Shown here: one piece after another, positions 14,052 through 16,896 of the stretch
Position numbering within the stretch: position 1 is the stretch's first letter
How the letters are laid out: each line of letters starts with the position of its first letter
Origin: Erysipelotrichaceae bacterium
GTDB lineage: Bacteria; Bacillota_I; Bacilli_A; Erysipelotrichales; Erysipelotrichaceae
DNA length: 16,896 bases
Assembly (NCBI GenBank): GCA_017419065.1
Contig: JAFOMB010000078.1
Coordinates: forward strand, 1 to 16,896
Direction of reading: 5' to 3'
Notes under the pieces: generated by a model
The model's database searches: none
The model's input: only the letters and a program-made list of their open reading frames with translations
Told to the model about the DNA's origin: nothing
Position numbers and translations under genes: made by a program

Positions 14052-14081
14052 ATCATCTTTCTTCTGAAATATCCCTGTCAA
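14052..14081 (-). promoter_or_regulatory. Candidate promoter of the SDR-nfnA-nfnB-nadK operon
   Basis: The minus strand has a perfect TTGACA (14081-14076), overlapping the stop codon of the upstream oxidoreductase gene, then 18 bases and GATGAT (14057-14052). A better -10-like TATACT (14052-14047) is 23 bases from TTGACA, too far for a standard pair. Either choice gives a leader of about 100 bases holding the repeats and the hairpin. Confidence 0.4.
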
Positions 14082-15019
14082 TGCATCTGACGGGTACCCG
14101 TTTCTATCTTCTCCAGTAACTCAAGACACCTGAAGGAATCTTCTATCCTCATCAGAGGGCTTTCCCTTCTTCCCTCTTTGAGACACTCGATGAAGTGGGC
14201 GGCCTCCGGATAGAAGTCTCCGTACTCGCAGTTCATGTCGATCTCTTCGATGGTATCTGTACAGATGACAGCTTTGACAGGCCGGTGGAAGTCCGGTATG
14301 ACGATGTAGCCCTTTTCGCCATACACTGTCGCTTCCGCGTATTTCCTCGTATCCATGCCGACTTCAAGGATACTGGTGTGGCCGTATGCTTCCAGCAGGG
14401 CTCTCAGATAGACGGCTTCGCCATTGTCGTACATGCAGTCAGCCGAGACGACTTTCAGATCTTCGAAAAAGTCCGCGTACCAGTTCGCGTTGTAGATGCC
14501 GCAGCCGTAGAAGAGTCCCTTGTCTTCCGGGGTAAAGCCCAGACCTCCCCTTCCGGCCGGGAAGATGAGACGGGTATCGATGTGCTCTATCTTTCCGATG
14601 GCACCTTCTTCGATCCTCTTTTTCAATTCGATATAGGCCGGCATGAACCGCGTCTTCATCGCCTCCATGAAGAGGACATTCTTTTCTTTAGAGACCTTCT
14701 CGATCTCCTGAAGATCCTCCTTCTTCAATACTGCCGGCTTCTCTGATAAGACAGGCTTCCCCTTCTTTAATGCCTTAAGTATCGCTTCCTTATGGAGATG
14801 GTTAGGCAGGGAGATATAGACACAGTCGATCTTTTCATCATCCAGCAGTTTCTCAATATCCGTATAGATCTTTTCACAGGGATATTTCTCCTGAAAGGCT
14901 TCCAGTCTCTGCACATTCCTTCCGTATATCGCATAGAGCCGGCTGCCTTCCTCATGGAGGAGTCCTTCCATGAAGCGGTGAGCCACTCTGCCGGCTCCGA
15001 TGATCGCCCAATTATACAT
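14078..15019 (-). CDS. Gfo/Idh/MocA family NAD(P)-dependent oxidoreductase
   Basis: The 313-residue cytoplasmic enzyme has an N-terminal Rossmann domain starting IIGAGRVAHRFMEGL, then ISLPNHLH and KPVLSEKPAVLKK, the EKP motif whose Lys takes part in catalysis. The C-terminal alpha/beta domain holds GCGIYNANWYADFF, with the Tyr/Asn/Asp pattern seen in the trans-dihydrodiol/dTDP-sugar dehydrogenase-like subgroup. Such enzymes usually oxidise a sugar or polyol hydroxyl with NAD(P). I chose the ATG at 15019 because AAAGGAGA lies seven bases upstream. An ATG 21 bases earlier in frame would put that ribosome binding site inside the coding region. It appears to be monocistronic, divergent from the ECF S gene. 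The substrate is unknown. Confidence 0.85.
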   Translation of the reverse strand: MYNWAIIGAGRVAHRFMEGLLHEEGSRLYAIYGRNVQRLEAFQEKYPCEKIYTDIEKLLDDEKIDCVYISLPNHLHKEAILKALKKGKPVLSEKPAVLKKEDLQEIEKVSKEKNVLFMEAMKTRFMPAYIELKKRIEEGAIGKIEHIDTRLIFPAGRGGLGFTPEDKGLFYGCGIYNANWYADFFEDLKVVSADCMYDNGEAVYLRALLEAYGHTSILEVGMDTRKYAEATVYGEKGYIVIPDFHRPVKAVICTDTIEEIDMNCEYGDFYPEAAHFIECLKEGRRESPLMRIEDSFRCLELLEKIETGTRQMH

Positions 15020-15038
15020 ACATATTCTCCTTTTTCTC

Positions 15039-15044
15039 ATTATA
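15039..15044 (-). promoter_or_regulatory. Candidate -10 of the Gfo/Idh/MocA gene
   Basis: A perfect TATAAT on the minus strand lies 19 bases before the ATG at 15019, with no recognisable -35 at the right distance. It faces the divergent promoter of the ECF S gene. Confidence 0.4.
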
Positions 15045-15051
15045 ACGTTTC

Positions 15052-15079
15052 TTGACTTTCCTCTCCTATTTACTAAAAT
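15052..15079 (+). promoter_or_regulatory. Promoter of the ECF S component gene
   Basis: TTGACT (15052-15057), a 16-base spacer and TAAAAT (15074-15079) each match the consensus at five of six positions. The transcript would start near 15086, giving a 30-base leader with AAGGGGGG before the ATG at 15117. Confidence 0.65.
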
Positions 15080-15116
15080 AAAACTATGATTTCATATTAA
15101 AAGGGGGGTTTTAATC

Positions 15117-15671
15117 ATGAAAAACAGTTCCACAAAAACGATCGTCGCTACGGGCCTGGGAGCTGCATTGTTCCTGGTGCTCTTCATGTATGTCAAGGTC
15201 CCGTCACCGGTACCGGAAACCAATCTTCAGGTCGCCTATGGCGTATCCAGCTTCTTCGCCGCTGTCTTCGGACCGGTAGCCGGATTCCTGGTAGCCTTTG
15301 TCGGCCATGCCTTATCTGACTTCATCAGCTATGGTTCTCCATGGTGGAGCTGGGTCGTCGCTTCCGGCGTCTCCGCTTTGGTCACAGGCTTTAGCTTCAA
15401 GAAGGTCTCTCCGGCTGTCGAAGAAGGCAGATTCGGAAAGTCTGAAATGATCACTTTCGCTCTCTGGGCCGTCATCGCCAACGTCGTTTCCTGGCTGCTC
15501 GTCGCGCCGGTCCTGGATATCGTCATCTATTCCGAACCGGTTAATGTCGTCTTCGCACAGGGTGTCTGGGCTGCTGTCATGGACGCTGTCGTCTCTGTCG
15601 TCATCGGCATCATCCTGTTAAAGGCCTATGCTTCTACCAAGACGCAGAAGGGTTCTTTAACTAAGGAATAA
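15117..15671 (+). CDS. ECF transporter S component, UPF0397 type
   Basis: This 184-residue integral membrane protein is the substrate-binding S subunit of an energy-coupling factor importer. It closely follows the UPF0397 pattern: KTIVATGLGAALF at the N-terminus, VPSPVPETNLQVAYGV, FAAVFGPVAGFLVAFVGHALSDFISYGSPWWSWV, and a last helix ending in a charged tail. About five to six helices are visible, and the AxxxA-like small-residue pattern in helix 1 (TGLGAALF) is the usual contact with the T subunit. Databases often label this family as riboflavin transporter, but I regard the substrate as unknown. The start is preceded by AAGGGGGG. The gene is followed by a strong hairpin and then by the ATPase gene of the same transporter class. 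Confidence 0.9.
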   Translation: MKNSSTKTIVATGLGAALFLVLFMYVKVPSPVPETNLQVAYGVSSFFAAVFGPVAGFLVAFVGHALSDFISYGSPWWSWVVASGVSALVTGFSFKKVSPAVEEGRFGKSEMITFALWAVIANVVSWLLVAPVLDIVIYSEPVNVVFAQGVWAAVMDAVVSVVIGIILLKAYASTKTQKGSLTKE

Positions 15672-15688
15672 GAAGACTGAAAATCTGT

Positions 15689-15694
15689 TAGAAT
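15689..15694 (+). promoter_or_regulatory. Candidate extended -10 promoter for the ECF ATPase gene
   Basis: TAGAAT preceded by TGT forms an extended -10 without a clear -35. The predicted start, near 15701, falls inside the 5' arm of the terminator hairpin. TCTGTTAGAAT (15684-15694) is identical to the string at the T-box operon promoter. Confidence 0.35.
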
Positions 15695-15728
15695 GAAAGA
15701 GGAATGAAACATTCCTCTTTCTTTTTTT
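15695..15728 (+). terminator. Strong intrinsic terminator between ECF S and ATPase genes
   Basis: GAAAGAGGAATG (15695-15706) and CATTCCTCTTTC (15710-15721) form a perfect 12-base stem with a three-base loop, followed by seven T (15722-15728). The ribosome binding site of the ATPase gene, GGAGG, begins on the next base. It stands inside what is expected to be one functional operon. Confidence 0.9.
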
Positions 15729-15739
15729 GGAGGAACGCT

Positions 15740-16896
15740 ATGAAAGAAGAGATCATACGCTTCAAAGACTTCTGCTTCCAGTACTTCGAACAGAGCGAAG
15801 ATACGCTCCACGATATCGATCTGACGATACATAAGGGAGAGAAGATCCTGATCGCCGGACCGAGCGGATGTGGAAAGAGCACCCTCGGCAACTGTATCAA
15901 CGGCCTGATCCCCTTTTCCCACAAGGGAAGAATAAAGGGGTCTTTGAAAGTCGCCGGGATCGAGACGAAGGAGTCTTCGCTTTTCGAATTATCACACAAA
16001 GTGGGAACGGTATTACAGGATTCAGATGGCCAGTTCATCGGCCTCAGTGTCGGTGAAGACATCGCCTTCGCGCTAGAGAACGACATGGTCCCGCAGGAGG
16101 AAATGAAGAAGAAAGTCCTGGAGATCGCGAAGATCGTCGATATGGATTCCCGTATCGAAAACAATCCCCATGCGCTCTCCGGCGGACAGAAACAGAGAGT
16201 GTCCCTGGCCGGAGTCATGGTCGATGACGTCGACATCCTGCTTTTTGATGAGCCTCTGGCCAACCTCGATCCGAAGACCGGAAAAGTCGCCATTGAACTC
16301 ATCGACGACATCGCGAAGGAAGACAAGACCGTCATCATCATCGAACACCGCATTGAAGATGTCCTGCACCGTCATGTGGACAGGATCGTCGTCATGGACG
16401 AGGGAAGGATCCTCATGGACGACACCCCGGACAGAGTCCTTTCCAGCGGTATACTCATCGAACACGGGATCAGAGAACCTCTCTATCTCACAGCTGCCCG
16501 CTATGCGGATATCGATATCACGGAAGAAAGAAGACCGGCTTCCTTAGATACCTTTGTGCTGGATGATGTCAAAGACAAGCTTCAGCGCTGGTATGATGAC
16601 AACTACATCCGCCAGAAGGAAGCTCCGGAAAAGGCTCTCCTGGAGATCAGAGATCTCTCCTACTCCTATGACGGTGTCAAGCCGACTCTTCAGGATATCA
16701 ACGCCGTTATACACGAGGGAGAGATGTTGTCGATCGTCGGGAAAAACGGCGCCGGTAAAACAACGTTAGCTTCCATCATCTGCGGTTTCATCAAACCGGA
16801 TGCAGGAAAGATCACCCTGAACGGTCTCGATCTCTCCACCCTGTCCATCTCAGAGAGAGCGGAGCACATCGGCATCGTCATGCAGAACCCGAATCA
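15740..16896 (+). CDS. ECF transporter ATPase with two fused ABC domains, 3' end outside window
   Basis: The frame is open for 385 codons from the ATG at 15740 to the window end. The ribosome binding site GGAGG is at 15729-15733. The product powers an ECF importer from the cytoplasmic side and fuses the two ATPases that other systems encode as EcfA1 and EcfA2 (the YkoD type). Domain 1 has Walker A GPSGCGKS at 40-47, VLQDSDGQ as Q-loop, the signature LSGGQKQR from 146, Walker B ILLFDEP with Asp170 and Glu171, and EHR as the switch. After a linker of about 65 residues, domain 2 has Walker A GKNGAGKT from 334 and a second Q-loop, VMQNPN, at the end of the window. The full protein should be about 560 residues, with a T-subunit gene expected to follow. 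Confidence 0.92.
   Translation, partial: MKEEIIRFKDFCFQYFEQSEDTLHDIDLTIHKGEKILIAGPSGCGKSTLGNCINGLIPFSHKGRIKGSLKVAGIETKESSLFELSHKVGTVLQDSDGQFIGLSVGEDIAFALENDMVPQEEMKKKVLEIAKIVDMDSRIENNPHALSGGQKQRVSLAGVMVDDVDILLFDEPLANLDPKTGKVAIELIDDIAKEDKTVIIIEHRIEDVLHRHVDRIVVMDEGRILMDDTPDRVLSSGILIEHGIREPLYLTAARYADIDITEERRPASLDTFVLDDVKDKLQRWYDDNYIRQKEAPEKALLEIRDLSYSYDGVKPTLQDINAVIHEGEMLSIVGKNGAGKTTLASIICGFIKPDAGKITLNGLDLSTLSISERAEHIGIVMQNPN

Noticed and set aside
14060..14074. CodY-like box in the SDR promoter region
   Set aside because: The best alignment has five mismatches out of 15 in A+T-rich DNA, too weak to report as a site.
15117..15671. Riboflavin transporter assignment for the S component
   Set aside because: It resembles UPF0397 rather than RibU, and no FMN riboswitch is seen in its 30-base leader, so no substrate is claimed.
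15688..16353. A 221-codon open frame on the minus strand
   Set aside because: It is antisense to the ECF ATPase, which has complete ABC motifs, and has a Ser/Met/Phe-rich shadow composition.
1..16896. CRISPR arrays, tRNA/rRNA genes, insertion sequences or prophage genes
   Set aside because: I looked for regularly spaced repeats, cloverleaf-like segments, transposase motifs and phage proteins on both strands and saw none. Codon use is even throughout.

Overview
The window reads as chromosomal DNA of a Gram-positive Firmicute with intermediate G+C. The evidence is strong AAAGGAGG-type ribosome binding sites, a T-box leader, a CBS-type family II pyrophosphatase, a group II-like ECF transporter and an anaerobe's Nfn transhydrogenase. 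Codon use is uniform (C-ending ATC/GTC/CTC, AGA for Arg). An anaerobic gut-type lineage such as Erysipelotrichia is my best guess, but it is an inference. I see no rRNA, tRNA, insertion sequence, phage gene or CRISPR array.

Layout. (1) 1-1846, plus strand: the 3' end of an L-ribulose-5-phosphate 4-epimerase, an L-ribulose-5-phosphate 3-epimerase and a Cof-type HAD phosphatase. The reading frames overlap and end in a hairpin terminator shared with the convergent operon. (2) 5152-1850, minus strand: a promoter with a CodY-like box, a complete T-box leader, an MBL-fold hydrolase, then a polar amino acid ABC transporter (binding lipoprotein, permease, ATPase). The T-box specifier is best read as CGC (Arg), with GCA (Ala) as the alternative. 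(3) 8311-5211, minus strand: condensation-fold acyltransferase, six-helix DUF6320-like membrane protein, nucleoside hydrolase, terminator. (4) 10012-8350, minus strand: monocistronic CBS/DRTGG-regulated Mn-dependent pyrophosphatase. (5) 14081-10085, minus strand: SDR dehydrogenase behind an unusual repeat-rich leader, then nfnA, nfnB and NAD kinase. (6) 15044-14078, minus strand: Gfo/Idh/MocA oxidoreductase. (7) 15052-16896, plus strand: UPF0397-type ECF S component, a strong terminator, then a double-ABC ECF ATPase cut by the window end.

How the genes work together. The first operon returns L-sugar pentose phosphates (ascorbate, L-xylulose or arabinose routes) to D-xylulose-5-phosphate. The T-box operon should respond to uncharged tRNA and import the matching amino acid; the role of its first enzyme is unknown. 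The SDR-nfnA-nfnB-nadK cluster reads as an NADP(H) module: NAD kinase makes NADP+, Nfn reduces it with NADH plus reduced ferredoxin, and the SDR probably exchanges NADP(H) with a sugar acid or similar alcohol. The ECF genes form a vitamin or small-metabolite importer whose T subunit should lie just past the window.

The points most worth a second look are the T-box operon with its MBL hydrolase, the repeat and hairpin leader before the SDR-nfn-nadK cluster, the terminator with an internal extended -10 between the ECF genes, and the acyltransferase/DUF6320/nucleoside hydrolase trio.
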